NCBI RefSeq assembly: GCF_010731115.1
Contig: NZ_AP022616.1
Coordinates: forward strand, 1,302,001 to 1,366,000
Reading direction: 5' to 3'
Source of the DNA: Mycolicibacterium phocaicum
GTDB lineage: Bacteria > Actinomycetota > Actinomycetes > Mycobacteriales > Mycobacteriaceae
Length of the DNA stretch: 64,000 nucleotides
In this document: in pieces, positions 52,132-63,644 of the stretch
How positions within the stretch are numbered: the first letter of the stretch is position 1
How the letters are laid out: the number at the start of each line of letters is the position of its first letter
Program-made: the position numbers and the translations under genes
The notes under the pieces: generated by a model
Told to the model about the DNA's origin: nothing
What the model saw: only the letters and a program-made list of their open reading frames with translations
The model's database searches: none

Positions 52132-53778
52132 ATGGTGAGCTCCCGAATCGCCCGTCTCGGCTCCCGGTTGCTGAGCCGCATCCTCGACGTACCGCCCCCG
52201 ACAACCGACTACACCGTCAGCCGCGTCACCACCCCGATGCGTGACGGCGTCGAACTGGTCGGCAGCCACTACGCGCCCACCGGCACCGCGAAGGGCACCC
52301 TGCTGGTGCGGTGCCCCTACGGCCGCGGCTTCCCGTTCGGCCCGGTGTTCGGCGCGACGTACGCCCGCCGCGGCTACCACGTGCTGCTGCAGAGCGTGCG
52401 CGGCACGTTCGGCTCCGGTGGCGACTTCGAACCCATGGTGAACGAGATCGCGGATGCCGTGGACACCGCCGCCTGGTTGCGCGACCAGCCGTGGTTCACC
52501 GGATCGTTCGCGACGATCGGGTTGTCGTACCTGGGCTTCACCCAGTGGGCGCTGCTCACCGATCCCCCGCCCGAACTCAAGGCCGCGATCGTCATGGTCG
52601 GCCCCCACGACTTCGCTGAATCAACCTGGGGCACAGGCGCGTTCACGCTCGACAACTTCCTGGGCTGGAGCGACATGATGGCGCACCAGGAAGACGCCCC
52701 GCTCTCCGTCGTGTTACGGCGATTCCGGGCACCGCGCCTGGTCGCCAGCACCCACACGCAGGCTCCCGCCGGGGCCGCCGGACGTCGGCTGCTGCGTTCC
52801 GGAGCGCCCTGGTACGAATCGTGGCTCAGCCACCCCGACGGCACCGACCCGTTCTGGGAGAACATGGCCCTGGCCGACACCCTCGACAAGGTCGACGTGC
52901 CGGTGCTGCTCATCGGCGGCTGGCAGGACCTGTTCCTGGAGCAGACCCTGACGCAGTTTCAGCGCCTGAAGTCGCGCGGTGTGCCGACCGCGGTCACCAT
53001 CGGGTCGTGGACCCACAGCCAGGTGATGGCACGCGGCGGCGCCACGGTGCTGCGCGAATCGCTGGCCTGGCTCGATACCCACCTGGCCGAGAGTCCTACG
53101 TCACCCGAGCGGCCGGCGGTGCGGGTCGAGGTCAACGGGCAAGGCTGGCTGACCATGCCGGACTGGCCACCGGCCGCCACCGAACTCGAGCTCTACCTGC
53201 AGCCGGCGCATCGGCTCAGTGCGACCGCGCCCGCCGAGACCGCATCGCCGTCACGGTTCACCTTCGATCCGGCGGCGCCGACGCCCACGCTGGGCGGCCG
53301 GCTGCTGTCATCGGCTGCGGGCTACCAGGAGGACTCGGCGCTGAGTCGGCGCCCGGACGTCGTCGACTTCACCGGTGAGCCGCTCGCCGAAGACCTGTAC
53401 CTGATCGGCAACCCGGTGATCGAGCTGACCCAGTCGTGCGACAATCCCAACCGGGACATCTTCGTCCGGCTCAGCGTGGTCGACGCACAGGGCAAGTCCC
53501 GCAACGTCAGCGACGGATTCCGTAGGCTCACAACACCTTCGGACGAACCCGCGACCGTCCGACTCGAGCTCGACGCCGTCGCGCACCGGATCCCGGCCGG
53601 GTCCAGGCTGCGGGTGATCGTCGCGGGCGGTTGCCATCCGCGCTACGACCGGAACCTCGGCACCGGCGAGCCCGTCGTCTCCGGTGAGCGCATGGTGCCG
53701 TCCACCCAGACGGTGCATCACGGTACGGGCGGGGTGTCCCGGCTGCTACTGCCGATGGTTGCACTGTCAGCCGACTGA
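52132..53778 (+). CDS. CocE/NonD-family hydrolase
   Basis: This 548-residue serine hydrolase is of the X-Pro dipeptidyl-peptidase S15/CocE type. The nucleophile is Ser132 in GLSYLGF; VPVLLIGGWQDLF supplies the Asp and GSWTHSQ the His. A C-terminal jellyroll-like domain begins about residue 340. It corresponds in layout to M. tuberculosis Rv2800. Start is ATG at 52132 (GTG at 52135 is the alternative, 7 nt after TACCAT). The lost frame of the upstream gene would fuse it to a signal peptide, but its own start is well placed. It overlaps the convergent DUF1802 gene by 12 bp. Confidence 0.9.
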   Translation: MVSSRIARLGSRLLSRILDVPPPTTDYTVSRVTTPMRDGVELVGSHYAPTGTAKGTLLVRCPYGRGFPFGPVFGATYARRGYHVLLQSVRGTFGSGGDFEPMVNEIADAVDTAAWLRDQPWFTGSFATIGLSYLGFTQWALLTDPPPELKAAIVMVGPHDFAESTWGTGAFTLDNFLGWSDMMAHQEDAPLSVVLRRFRAPRLVASTHTQAPAGAAGRRLLRSGAPWYESWLSHPDGTDPFWENMALADTLDKVDVPVLLIGGWQDLFLEQTLTQFQRLKSRGVPTAVTIGSWTHSQVMARGGATVLRESLAWLDTHLAESPTSPERPAVRVEVNGQGWLTMPDWPPAATELELYLQPAHRLSATAPAETASPSRFTFDPAAPTPTLGGRLLSSAAGYQEDSALSRRPDVVDFTGEPLAEDLYLIGNPVIELTQSCDNPNRDIFVRLSVVDAQGKSRNVSDGFRRLTTPSDEPATVRLELDAVAHRIPAGSRLRVIVAGGCHPRYDRNLGTGEPVVSGERMVPSTQTVHHGTGGVSRLLLPMVALSAD

Positions 53779-54315
53779 GTCACGTACCCGCTGGGCGACG
53801 GCGGCCAGCGCGGCGTCGTCGTGCACCGGCGGGCCCCACTCCGGCGTGACGGGCAGGTCCACCCAGCTGCGGCAGCCGGCGTAGTCCGGGGTGCGCAGCA
53901 GCCGGACTGGTGCCACGAGCGGTTTCGCCTGCACCACCAGGACCGTCAGCCGGTGCCGGGGCCGGAAATCCAGCCGGTCGCTCTGCACCGATTGAGCGGT
54001 CCAGATGTGCAGATCGGCGATGGCGTCCAACCGCTCCGGGCGCTCGACTGCCACGGCGGCAACGACTTTCGCGCCGCCGCGCAGAACCACTTCGGTTTCG
54101 GTGCTGTCGCCCGCCGCCCGCTCGAGAAGATCGGCGAACTCCGGCCGGACCCGCGCCGCGTGGCTGTGCTCGACCGTCGGAAAGAACACGAACTCGGGAG
54201 CCTCTACCGCAAATCGCTTCTCCCCGATGCCGCCCTTGCGCAACAGCACCGTCTGTCGGCCGTCGAGCAGCGCCTGCACCGCCGCGCCCCACTCCTTGAG
54301 CGCGGGCGAATTCAC
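53767..54315 (-). CDS. DUF1802 family protein
   Basis: This 182-residue protein matches DUF1802: ALKEWGAAVQALLDGRQTVL then LRKGGIGEKRFAVEAPEFVF, with FPTVEHSH. The family is of unknown function; the conserved Arg/Lys/His-rich block could bind phosphate. GTG at 54315 overlaps the DUF2277 stop (GTGA). A much longer in-frame extension upstream crosses the membrane-protein gene and is not supported. Confidence 0.85.
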   Translation of the reverse strand: MNSPALKEWGAAVQALLDGRQTVLLRKGGIGEKRFAVEAPEFVFFPTVEHSHAARVRPEFADLLERAAGDSTETEVVLRGGAKVVAAVAVERPERLDAIADLHIWTAQSVQSDRLDFRPRHRLTVLVVQAKPLVAPVRLLRTPDYAGCRSWVDLPVTPEWGPPVHDDAALAAVAQRVRDSVG

Positions 54316-54578
54316 TTGGCGGCCAGCCTCGCCTGCACCTCGGGCCGGCGCAGCGGCGGCACCGTCCGGGGTGGCTGCCGACGGGCCGGCAGCTGGTTCA
54401 GCAGCCTCTCGGTCACGGCCGTGACCTCCGCGACCGCGGCTTCGAAGGCGTCGACGTTCGCGGCGGTGGGACGGGTGATCCCGCTGACCTTGCGGATGTA
54501 CTGACGTGCGGCGGCCTCGATCTCCTCGGCCGTGGCGGCCGGTTCCAGGCCACGCAGTTCGGTGATGTTCCGGCACAT
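54312..54578 (-). CDS. DUF2277 family protein
   Basis: This 88-residue protein starts MCRNITELRGLEPAATAEEI, the invariant beginning of DUF2277, and continues with ARQYIRKVSGITRPTAANVD. Function is unknown; members resemble small DNA- or nucleotide-binding proteins. The ATG at 54578 is favoured over one 3 codons upstream because family proteins begin at MCRNI. It is coupled to the DUF1802 gene. Confidence 0.9.
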   Translation of the reverse strand: MCRNITELRGLEPAATAEEIEAAARQYIRKVSGITRPTAANVDAFEAAVAEVTAVTERLLNQLPARRQPPRTVPPLRRPEVQARLAAK

Positions 54579-54617
54579 GGCCTCCACGATAGGCGCGCTC
54601 GGAGACGATCGGGCAAA

Positions 54618-55203
54618 TCACCACGGTGCCAGGCGATGCCGCTTCGCCTCGGCAACGGCGCAGTAGTACGCCGAGGTCGACGGAAGCCACAGCAGGACCA
54701 GGACAGCGATCGCGACAACCACAAACGCTGCGTTGATGGTTCCTTCGACGACCACGTGGCTGGCCAGGGCGTTCGGAACACCGTCGCCCGTAATTGCCAC
54801 AATGTCGCCCACGAGGAATGCCAGACGCATCACGATGCCGATGGCGCCCAAAACCGTGGCCACAACACGGGCCCATGCGACGGCCTTGACAGCAGCGAGG
54901 GCCATCCAGATCCACAGCCCGAGCTGCACGACGCCGAAAAGGAGCAGCGCCACCAACAAGTCGATCATCTGCCCTGCCCGCTCGGCCTCGGATCCCGCAG
55001 GCAGGCCCTCGGCGAATCGCGCCCCCCAGTGCGGCGAGGACGACAACGAGTGCGGCGCCTATCCACATCCCGACGATCGCCAGCGACAGTGTCAGAGGGC
55101 GTTGACCAGGGTCCGCAAGCGGGCCGGGCGGGCCGGGCGGATGCGGCTGGAGGTTGTAGTCGACCGGCAACGGCTGGCCGGCTGGGATTTGCCCGTACTG
55201 CAT
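54618..55203 (-). pseudogene. Membrane protein split by a frameshift in a six-C run
   Basis: The first part (MQYGQIPAGQPLPVDYNLQP, a Pro-rich N-terminus and one TM helix LSLAIVGMWIGAALVVVLAAL) and the second part (RFAEGLPAGSEAERAG, then TM helices LLVALLLFGVVQLGLWIWMA, VVATVLGAIGIVMRLAFLV and NAAFVVVAIAVLVLLWLP) are in different frames. They join if one base is removed from the C run at 55022-55027 (GGGGGG on the coding strand). The whole would be about 194 residues with four TM helices. It may be a decayed gene, a phase-variable one or a sequencing error. Confidence 0.7.
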
Positions 55204-55448
55204 GCCATGGGGGGTCAGACATGACGGTCACCTCTCATCGACGTAGGGGCGCCGACGGAGGTGGATTTCGCCTGGGTTCAGCGCTTCTCGAGTATGCGCG
55301 GACCTTGCCGGCCCGAAGGTTCAGTGGGCGGTGGCCACCGCCATTCCTTACATGATCCTGTGGTTGTGGCCGTCATCCCAGGTGGCAAGTGACGGTTCCC
55401 GGCCGCAAGTTACGGTGTCGGTGGGTGACCACGAAATAAGGAGCCAAT

Positions 55449-56198
55449 GTGACTGACGTTCTACTGATCGACACCACCGACCGCGTACGCACCCTGACGC
55501 TGAACCGGCCGAAGTCGCGGAACGCGCTGTCCTACGAGCTGCGTGATGCCTTCTACGGCGCACTGCGCCATGCCGAGGCCGACCCGGACGTCGATGTGGT
55601 GATCCTGACGGGCGCCGACCCCGTGTTCTGCGCCGGTCTGGACCTCAAGGAGCTCGGCGAGGGCGCGGATCTGCCGGACATCTCGCCGAAGTGGCCCAAC
55701 ATGACCAAGCCCGTGATCGGCGCCATCAACGGTGCCGCCGTCACCGGCGGCCTGGAACTGGCGCTGTACTGCGACATCCTGATCGCCTCGGAGAACGCCA
55801 AGTTCGCCGACACCCACGCCCGCGTCGGCCTGCTGCCGACCTGGGGTCTGAGTGTGCGACTGCCGCAAAAGGCCGGCGTCGGGCTGGCCCGCCGGATGAG
55901 CCTGACCGGCGACTACCTGTCCGCGGCGGAGGCACTGCGCGCCGGGCTGGTCACCGAGGTGGTCCCGCACGACGAGCTGCTCCCGACCGCACGCCGCGTC
56001 GCCGCCTCGATCGTCGGGAACAACCAGAACGCCGTTCGCGCGCTGCTGGACTCGTACCACAAGATCGACGGCTCGCAGACCGACGCCGGGCTGTGGATCG
56101 AAGCCGCGTCGGCCCGGAAATGGATGGACGCGTCCAGCGGCAACGACATCGCCGCCAACCGCGACGCCGTCATGCAGCGCGGCCGCACCCAGGTCTGA
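55449..56198 (+). CDS. echA16: Enoyl-CoA hydratase (EchA16-like)
   Basis: This 249-residue crotonase-family protein equals the length of M. tuberculosis EchA16 (Rv2831). It has TLNRPKSRNALSYELR, the oxyanion-hole GADPVFCAGLDLKEL, and NGAAVTGGLELALYCD. AAGGAG lies 6 nt before the GTG. Downstream is a 21-bp tandem repeat and then a nested palindrome. Confidence 0.93.
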   Translation: MTDVLLIDTTDRVRTLTLNRPKSRNALSYELRDAFYGALRHAEADPDVDVVILTGADPVFCAGLDLKELGEGADLPDISPKWPNMTKPVIGAINGAAVTGGLELALYCDILIASENAKFADTHARVGLLPTWGLSVRLPQKAGVGLARRMSLTGDYLSAAEALRAGLVTEVVPHDELLPTARRVAASIVGNNQNAVRALLDSYHKIDGSQTDAGLWIEAASARKWMDASSGNDIAANRDAVMQRGRTQV

Positions 56199-56199
56199 T

Positions 56200-56283
56200 A
56201 GCTGTCCTTTCCTTCCCGCGAGCTGTCCTCTCCTTCCCGCGAGCTGTCCTTTCCTTCCCGCGAGCTGTCCTTTCCTTCCCGCG
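56200..56283. repeat. 21-bp tandem repeat, four copies
   Basis: AGCTGTCCTTTCCTTCCCGCG is present four times in a row; copy 2 has one substitution (CTC for CTT). It starts 2 bp after the echA16 stop and its last copy merges with the left arm of the palindrome at 56280. Confidence 0.9.
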
Positions 56284-56407
56284 AGCGGCCGTGTCTGTAC
56301 GCCGACACGCCGCTCCAGCTGTGCAAGAACGTCCCGCTCACCAGCGCTGAGCGGGACGTTTTTGCACGGAAACCACGGTGTGTCGGGTACAGACACGGCC
56401 GCTCGCG
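56280..56407. repeat. Nested double palindrome between echA16 and dinF
   Basis: Outer arms (56280-56300 and 56387-56407) are perfect over 21 bp, beginning CGCGAGCGGCCGTGTCTGTA, and continue imperfectly. The inner stem (56321-56340 and 56348-56367; GTGCAAGAACGTCCCGCTCA) has 19 of 20 matches around a 7-bp loop, with a TTTTT on one side. The inner stem may terminate both convergent genes; the outer repeat belongs to a family seen also at 57771-57799. Confidence 0.8.
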
Positions 56408-56418
56408 AGAGGAGCCAA

Positions 56419-57717
56419 TCAAGCCCAGCGGCCGGACAACGCACGCCAGCCCACGAAGACGAGCCGCAGCACCAGGAACGTACTGAGCCCGGACCAGATA
56501 CCGGCCAGACCCCAGCCGAAGGCCAGCGACAGCCAGATCAGCGGCAGGAAGCCGACGAGCCCGCTGATCAGGGTGGCGTTGCGCATGAACTTCGCGTCAC
56601 CGGCGCCCAGCAGCACCCCGTCGAGGGCGAAAACGATTCCGGCGATGGGCAATTGGGCCACCATGAACCACCACGGGATGCCGATCTGACCGCGCACCCC
56701 CGCGTCCGAGGTGAACAACGCGGGCAACACCCCGGCGCCGAGCGCGAACACCGCCGCCAACACCGTCGCCGCGGCAGCCGAGTAGATCGTCACACGCCGC
56801 GCCACTGTCTTGGCGTGCGCCGGCTCCCCCGCGCCGAGGGCCGCACCCACCAGCGACTGCGCCGCGATGGCCAGCGAATCCAGCACCAACGCAAGGAAAT
56901 TCCACAGCTGCAGCACCACCTGATGGGCGGCGACGGCGGCCGCGCCGAACCTGGCCGCGACTGCGCCGGCAGACAGGAAACACACCTGGAACGCAAGGGA
57001 CCGCAGCACGAGGTCGCGTCCCATGGTCAGTTGTGCGCGCAGCACGTCGGGCCGCAGCCGCAGCGAAACCCGTTCGGACAGCAGCGCATACCCGAACAGC
57101 GCCGCGGCGAGCCACTGCCCCACGAGATTCGCGACGGCCGAGCCCGTCAGGCCCAGCCGTGGCAATCCGAGCCACCCGAAGACCAGGAGCGGGCATAGCA
57201 CCGCCGAAACACCCACGCCGACAAGCACATAACGCAGCGGCCGCACCGTGTCCTGCACGCCGCGCAGCCAGCCGTTGCCGGCCATGGACATCAGGATCGC
57301 GGGCACGGCCAGGACCGCGACACGCAGCCACGGTAGTGCGGTCTCGGCGATGCCGCCCCGAGACCCGGCAATGGCCGTGAGCAGAAACGGCGCCAGCGCC
57401 TGCACGACAGCGACGATCAGCAACCCGACACCCAGTGCCAGCCACGTGGCCTGCACCCCCTCGCCGACCGCGCCGGCCCGGTCACCGGCGCCGAAGCTCC
57501 GGGCAGATCGCGACGTCGTGCCGTACGACAGGAACGTCAGCTGCGACCCGACCAGGCTCAGGATCAGCCCGCCGACGGCCAGACCTGCCAAGGGCAGCGC
57601 ACCCAGCCGGCCGACGACCGCGGTGTCCAGCAGGAGGTAGATCGGCTCGGCGGCGAGCACCCCGAGGGCGGGGAAAGCCAGCCCCGCGATGCGTCGGCCG
57701 GTGACCTCGGTGGTCAT
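56419..57717 (-). CDS. dinF: MATE-family efflux transporter (DinF)
   Basis: This 432-residue protein has about twelve hydrophobic segments in two similar halves, as in MATE drug/sodium antiporters. The first half has VLAAEPIYLLLDTAVVGRLG and SQLTFLSYGTT, the second FGAAAVAAHQVVLQLWNFLA and LPIAGIVFALDGVLLG. It matches M. tuberculosis DinF (Rv2836c). It lies 85 bp downstream of nrnA and is bracketed by the palindromic repeat family. Confidence 0.94.
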   Translation of the reverse strand: MTTEVTGRRIAGLAFPALGVLAAEPIYLLLDTAVVGRLGALPLAGLAVGGLILSLVGSQLTFLSYGTTSRSARSFGAGDRAGAVGEGVQATWLALGVGLLIVAVVQALAPFLLTAIAGSRGGIAETALPWLRVAVLAVPAILMSMAGNGWLRGVQDTVRPLRYVLVGVGVSAVLCPLLVFGWLGLPRLGLTGSAVANLVGQWLAAALFGYALLSERVSLRLRPDVLRAQLTMGRDLVLRSLAFQVCFLSAGAVAARFGAAAVAAHQVVLQLWNFLALVLDSLAIAAQSLVGAALGAGEPAHAKTVARRVTIYSAAAATVLAAVFALGAGVLPALFTSDAGVRGQIGIPWWFMVAQLPIAGIVFALDGVLLGAGDAKFMRNATLISGLVGFLPLIWLSLAFGWGLAGIWSGLSTFLVLRLVFVGWRALSGRWA

Positions 57718-57770
57718 GACGCGCACCCTCGTGGCCGACGAGCGGCCCCGAAATGCGCGCAATTTGCGGC

Positions 57771-57799
57771 GTGTCGCCGTACAAACACGGACGCTCGCG
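57771..57799. repeat. Half copy of the CGCGAGCG palindromic repeat
   Basis: GTGTCGCCGTACAAACACGG plus ACGCTCGCG resembles the right arm of the nested palindrome at 56380-56407 (differences: an extra C, A for G, A for C). It is in the dinF-nrnA gap, so dinF has a copy on each side. Confidence 0.6.
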
Positions 57800-57802
57800 G
57801 GA

Positions 57803-59255
<1,453 letters not shown>

Positions 59256-59258
59256 GTA

Positions 59259-62099
59259 CTACGTCCGAGCCTTCTCGACGAGCTCGTACGTCTCGATGAC
59301 GTCGCCTTCCTTGATGTCGTTGTAGGTCAGCGTCAGACCGCATTCGTAACCTTCGCGCACCTCGGTGGCGTCGTCCTTCTCGCGCTTGAGCGAAGACACC
59401 GTGAGGTTCTCGGCGATGACGATGTTGTCGCGCAGCAGGCGGGCCTTGGCGTTACGCCGCATGATGCCCGACTGCACGAGGCAACCTGCGATGTTGCCGA
59501 CCTTCGACGACCGGAAGATGGCGCGGATCTCGGCGCGGCCGAGCTCCTTCTCCTCGTAAACCGGCTTGAGCATGCCCTTCAGCGCGCTCTCGATCTCGTC
59601 GATGGCCTGGTAGATCACCGAGTAGTACCGGATCTCCACACCCTCGCGGTTCGCCAGCTCCGTCGCCTTGCCCTCGGCACGAACGTTGAAGCCGATGATG
59701 ATCGCGTCCGAAGCCGACGCCAGGTTGACGTTGGTCTCGGTGACGCCACCTACACCGCGGTCGATGACGCGCAGTTCCACCTCGTCGTCGATCTGGATGC
59801 CCATCAAGGCCTCCTCGAGCGCCTCGACGGTGCCCGAGTTGTCGCCCTTCAGGATCAGGTTCAGCTGGCTGGTTTCCTTCAGCGCCGAATCCAGATCTTC
59901 CAGGCTGATGCGCTTGCGCGAACGGGCGGCCAGCGCGTTGCGCTTGCGCGCGCTGCGCCGGTCGGCGATCTGCCGGGCGATGCGGTCTTCGTCGACGACC
60001 AGGAAGTTGTCGCCGGCGCCGGGCACCGAGGTGAAACCGATGACCTGGACCGGACGCGACGGGAACGCCTCTTCGACGTCCTCGCCGTGCTCGTCGACCA
60101 TGCGGCGGACGCGGCCGTAGGCGTCGCCGGCGACCACCGAGTCACCGACGCGCAGCGTGCCGCGCTGCACCAGCACCGTGGCGACCGGGCCGCGACCGCG
60201 GTCCAGGTGCGCCTCGATGGCCACACCCTGGGCCTCCATGTCGGGGTTGGCCCGCAGGTCCAGCGAGGCATCCGCGGTCAGCAGCACTGCTTCGAGCAGG
60301 CCGTCGATGTTGGTGCCCTGCTTGGCCGAGATGTCCACGAACATGGTGTCGCCGCCGTAGTCCTCGGCCACCAGGTTGTACTCGGTCAGCTGCGCCCGGA
60401 TCTTCTGCGGATCCGCGCCTTCCTTGTCGATCTTGTTGACCGCCACCACGATCGGCACATCAGCGGCCTGTGCGTGGTTGATGGCCTCCACCGTCTGCGG
60501 CATGACACCGTCGTCGGCGGCGACCACGAGGATCGCGATGTCGGTGGCCTTGGCGCCACGGGCACGCATGGCGGTGAACGCCTCGTGACCCGGGGTGTCG
60601 ATGAACGTCACCAGACGCTCGTTGCCGTCCAGCTCGGTCAGCACCTGGTAGGCGCCGATGTGCTGGGTGATGCCACCGGCTTCGCCCTCGCGGACGTTCG
60701 CCTTACGGATGGTGTCGAGCAGTCGCGTCTTACCGTGGTCGACGTGGCCCATGACGGTGACCACCGGCGGCCGGCTGGCCAGGTCGTCCTCGTCGCCGGC
60801 GTCCTCGCCGTAGGTCAGGTCGAACGACTCGAGCAGCTCGCGGTCCTCGTCCTCCGGGGACACGACCTGCACGACGTAGTTCATCTCGCTACCGAGCAGC
60901 TCGAGGGTGTCGTCACCCACCGACTGCGTGGCGGTCACCATCTCGCCCAGGTTGAACAGCGCCTGCACCAGCGAAGCCGGGTTGGCGTTGATCTTCTCGG
61001 CGAAGTCGCTCAGGGACGCACCGCGAGCGAGGCGGATGACCTCGCCGTTGCCGTGCGGCAACCGCACGCCACCGACGATCGGGGCCTGCATGTTCTCGTA
61101 TTCGGCGCGTTTTGCGCGCTTCGACTTACGGCCACGACGGGGCGCGCCACCCGGACGCCCGAAGGCACCCGCGGCACCGCCGCGCTGACCGGGACGACCG
61201 CCGCCGCCACCGGGACCACCGCCACCGGGGGCGCCGCCGCCACCGGGACGACCGCGGAAGCCACCACCGGCACCTGCACCTGCGCCGCCACCGGCGCCAC
61301 CGCCGCGGTAGTTACCGCCGCCACCGGCACCGCCGGGACGAGGGCCACCACCGGGACGCGGACCGCCACCGGGGCCGGGACGCGGACCACCCGGACGACC
61401 GACGGCACCCGGACGGGCACCCGGCGGACGCGGGGGCATGTTGCCCGGCGTGACACCCGGACGCGGGCCGCCGCCAGGACGGGGACCGCCGGCGCCGGGA
61501 CCCGGACGTGGGCCACCGGGACCGGGAGCCGGACGCGGGGCCGGGCGCTCGACCGGCTGCTGGGAAGAGAAGGGGTTGTTGCCGACGCGCGGAGCCCGCG
61601 GAGCCGGTTTGGGTGCGCCGGGACGCGGACCCGGGGTCGCACCCGGGGTGGCCGGACGCGGCTGAGCCGGAGCGGCCGGGGCCGCGGACGCTGCCGGAGC
61701 GGCAGGCGCTGCGGGAGCCGGGGCCTGGGGCTGCGGCGCTGCGGGCCGCGGGGCACCGGGCTTGGGGCCACCGGCGGCGGGAGCTGCCGGTGCTGCGGGC
61801 GCCGGAGCTGCTGCGGCCGGCGCTGCCGGTGCAGGCGCGGCGGGTGCCGGCTTGGGTGCGCCGGGCTTCGGGGCACCCGACGGCTTGGCCGCGGGGGCGG
61901 CCGGTGCCGCAGAAGCTTCCGCCTTGGACGGCTTGCCGCCGCCGAAAGCTTCACGCAACCGGCGTGCGACGGGCGCCTCCACGGTGGAGGACGCAGATTT
62001 TACGAATTCGCCCTGTTCGCTCAGTCGGGCGAGCACTTCCTTGCTGGTGACACCGAGTTCTTTGGCCAACTCGTGTACGCGTGCCTTACCTGCTGCCAC
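59259..62099 (-). CDS. infB: Translation initiation factor IF-2
   Basis: This 946-residue GTPase places fMet-tRNA on the 30S subunit. The N-domain ([20 protein letters not shown]) is followed by a very long Ala/Pro- and then Gly/Arg-rich linker (about 50-330). The G domain begins about residue 449 with GHVDHGKT, then DTPGHEAF and NKIDKE; C-terminal domains end with [17 protein letters not shown]. The low-complexity linker is typical of mycobacterial IF-2. It is 133 bp from ylxR. Confidence 0.98.
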   Translation of the reverse strand: MAAGKARVHELAKELGVTSKEVLARLSEQGEFVKSASSTVEAPVARRLREAFGGGKPSKAEASAAPAAPAAKPSGAPKPGAPKPAPAAPAPAAPAAAAPAPAAPAAPAAGGPKPGAPRPAAPQPQAPAPAAPAAPAASAAPAAPAQPRPATPGATPGPRPGAPKPAPRAPRVGNNPFSSQQPVERPAPRPAPGPGGPRPGPGAGGPRPGGGPRPGVTPGNMPPRPPGARPGAVGRPGGPRPGPGGGPRPGGGPRPGGAGGGGNYRGGGAGGGAGAGAGGGFRGRPGGGGAPGGGGPGGGGGRPGQRGGAAGAFGRPGGAPRRGRKSKRAKRAEYENMQAPIVGGVRLPHGNGEVIRLARGASLSDFAEKINANPASLVQALFNLGEMVTATQSVGDDTLELLGSEMNYVVQVVSPEDEDRELLESFDLTYGEDAGDEDDLASRPPVVTVMGHVDHGKTRLLDTIRKANVREGEAGGITQHIGAYQVLTELDGNERLVTFIDTPGHEAFTAMRARGAKATDIAILVVAADDGVMPQTVEAINHAQAADVPIVVAVNKIDKEGADPQKIRAQLTEYNLVAEDYGGDTMFVDISAKQGTNIDGLLEAVLLTADASLDLRANPDMEAQGVAIEAHLDRGRGPVATVLVQRGTLRVGDSVVAGDAYGRVRRMVDEHGEDVEEAFPSRPVQVIGFTSVPGAGDNFLVVDEDRIARQIADRRSARKRNALAARSRKRISLEDLDSALKETSQLNLILKGDNSGTVEALEEALMGIQIDDEVELRVIDRGVGGVTETNVNLASASDAIIIGFNVRAEGKATELANREGVEIRYYSVIYQAIDEIESALKGMLKPVYEEKELGRAEIRAIFRSSKVGNIAGCLVQSGIMRRNAKARLLRDNIVIAENLTVSSLKREKDDATEVREGYECGLTLTYNDIKEGDVIETYELVEKART

Positions 62100-62232
62100 T
62101 TCTCTCCTCGTCGTGAGGCGTCAGCGGTGGGTAGGCCGCGCCTCGGTTTAGCTATGACGCATGGTCATCGGGACTTCACGGTGTGCTCATGTTCTTCGCT
62201 ACCTGTTCTCTAGCTGTGGCGTTCCGGGTCCG

Positions 62233-62523
62233 TCAGGCGGGTAAGGCACTGAAGAACTCTTCGACCGCAGAGGTGTCCGGCGAACCGGTGATGCGCAACG
62301 CTCGGGCGAATGCTCGCCGCCGAACTGCCGCGTTGAGGCACTGCTGAACCGGGTGCAACCACGCACCCCGACCCGGCAGGTTACCCGCTGAATCGACCGA
62401 GACGGCGCATTTACCGTTCCCGTCGCGTACAGCGGCCACTCGAAGCAAGTCGACGGCCAGCTCTCGTTTCCGGCAGCCGATGCAGGTACGCACCGGAGCT
62501 GTCGGAGTCTCGCGCTGGATCAC
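62233..62523 (-). CDS. ylxR: YlxR-family protein (DUF448)
   Basis: This 96-residue protein matches Rv2840c-type YlxR proteins, predicted RNA-binding regulators. It starts [17 protein letters not shown], with the GRGAWLHP motif later. GTG at 62523 is chosen because a TAGACT hexamer lies just upstream (62529-62534) and the family begins here; an upstream extension is open. It sits between nusA and infB as in most bacteria. Confidence 0.93.
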   Translation of the reverse strand: MIQRETPTAPVRTCIGCRKRELAVDLLRVAAVRDGNGKCAVSVDSAGNLPGRGAWLHPVQQCLNAAVRRRAFARALRITGSPDTSAVEEFFSALPA

Positions 62524-62606
62524 AGTGCAGTCTACCGTCTCCGGGCCCGTGAACTTCAATCGCGGTCGCGGCCCCGACACGCCGCCGGTAACTGCGGGTT
62601 TTCGCC

Positions 62607-63644
62607 TCAGCGATCGTGGCCGCCGCTGCGGCCTCCCGGGGCTGCCGGCGCGCCCTGACCGTCGGCGTCACTCCGGATGTCGATGCGCCAACCGGTGAGT
62701 CGCGCCGCCAGTCGGGCGTTCTGGCCCTCCTTGCCGATCGCCAGTGACAACTGGAAGTCGGGCACCACGACCCGCGCCGCGCGCTGCGCCTCGTCGATCA
62801 CCGTCACCGACACGACCTTGGCCGGCGACAGCGCGTTGGCGACGAACTTCGCCGGGTCCTCGTCGTAGTCGATGATGTCGATCTTCTCGCCCGAGAGCTC
62901 ACTCATCACGTTGCGCACGCGCTGCCCCATCGGGCCGATGCATGCACCCTTAGCGTTGAGCCCCGGCACCCGCGACGCGACGGCGATCTTGGACCGGTGC
63001 CCGGCCTCGCGGGCCACCGCGACGATCTCGACCGACTCGTCGGCGATCTCGGGCACCTCCAGCGAGAACAGCTTGCGAACCAGGTTCGGGTGCGTCCGCG
63101 ACAGCGTGATGACGGGTTCGCGGGCACCACGGGTGACCCCGACGACGTAGCAGCGCACCCGGTCACCGTGCACGTAGCTCTCCCCCGGCACCTGCTCGGC
63201 GGCCGGGATGACGCCCTCGGAACCCTTGGCCTCGGTACCGACCCGCACCACCACGAGGCCGCGGGCGTTGGCCCGGGCATCACGCTGGATCACGCCGGCG
63301 ACGATGTCGCCCTCACGCGCCGAGAACTCGCCGTAGTTCTTCTCGTTCTCCGCGTCGCGCAACCGCTGCAGGATGACCTGACGCGCGGTGGTCGCCGCGA
63401 TGCGGCCGAATCCCTCGGGGGTGTCGTCCCACTCGTGGATGACGGTCCCGTCGGTGTCGGTCTGGCGGGCGATCACCCGCACGATGCCCGACTTGCGGTC
63501 GATGTCGATGTACGCGTCGGGCTCGTGCCCTTCGGTGTGGCGGTAGGCGGTCAGCAGCGCCGTCTTGATGGTGTCGACGACGACGTCGACGCTGATTCCC
63601 TTGTCCGCCTCGATGGCATGTAGTGCCGCCATGTCGATATTCAT
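62607..63644 (-). CDS. nusA: Transcription termination/antitermination factor NusA
   Basis: This 345-residue protein binds RNA polymerase and nascent RNA. It has the N-terminal domain ([20 protein letters not shown]), an S1 domain ([20 protein letters not shown]), and two KH domains ([20 protein letters not shown] and [20 protein letters not shown]). It lacks the C-terminal acidic repeats of E. coli NusA, as in other mycobacteria. ATG overlaps the rimP stop (ATGA). Confidence 0.97.
   Translation of the reverse strand: MNIDMAALHAIEADKGISVDVVVDTIKTALLTAYRHTEGHEPDAYIDIDRKSGIVRVIARQTDTDGTVIHEWDDTPEGFGRIAATTARQVILQRLRDAENEKNYGEFSAREGDIVAGVIQRDARANARGLVVVRVGTEAKGSEGVIPAAEQVPGESYVHGDRVRCYVVGVTRGAREPVITLSRTHPNLVRKLFSLEVPEIADESVEIVAVAREAGHRSKIAVASRVPGLNAKGACIGPMGQRVRNVMSELSGEKIDIIDYDEDPAKFVANALSPAKVVSVTVIDEAQRAARVVVPDFQLSLAIGKEGQNARLAARLTGWRIDIRSDADGQGAPAAPGGRSGGHDR

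Noticed and set aside
51493..53778. A single 761-residue fusion of a secreted protein and a hydrolase
   Set aside because: A one-base correction restores a normal DUF3558-like ending, and the hydrolase has its own start at 52132.
53767..55203. A single 478-residue protein covering DUF1802 and upstream sequence
   Set aside because: The middle part is antisense-like noise across DUF2277 and the membrane gene; DUF1802 starts at a coupled GTG at 54315.
61438..62060. Possible CRISPR or satellite repeat in the GGACGCGGACC-like region
   Set aside because: The repetition reflects Gly/Arg/Pro-rich codons of the IF-2 linker; there are no regular spacers.
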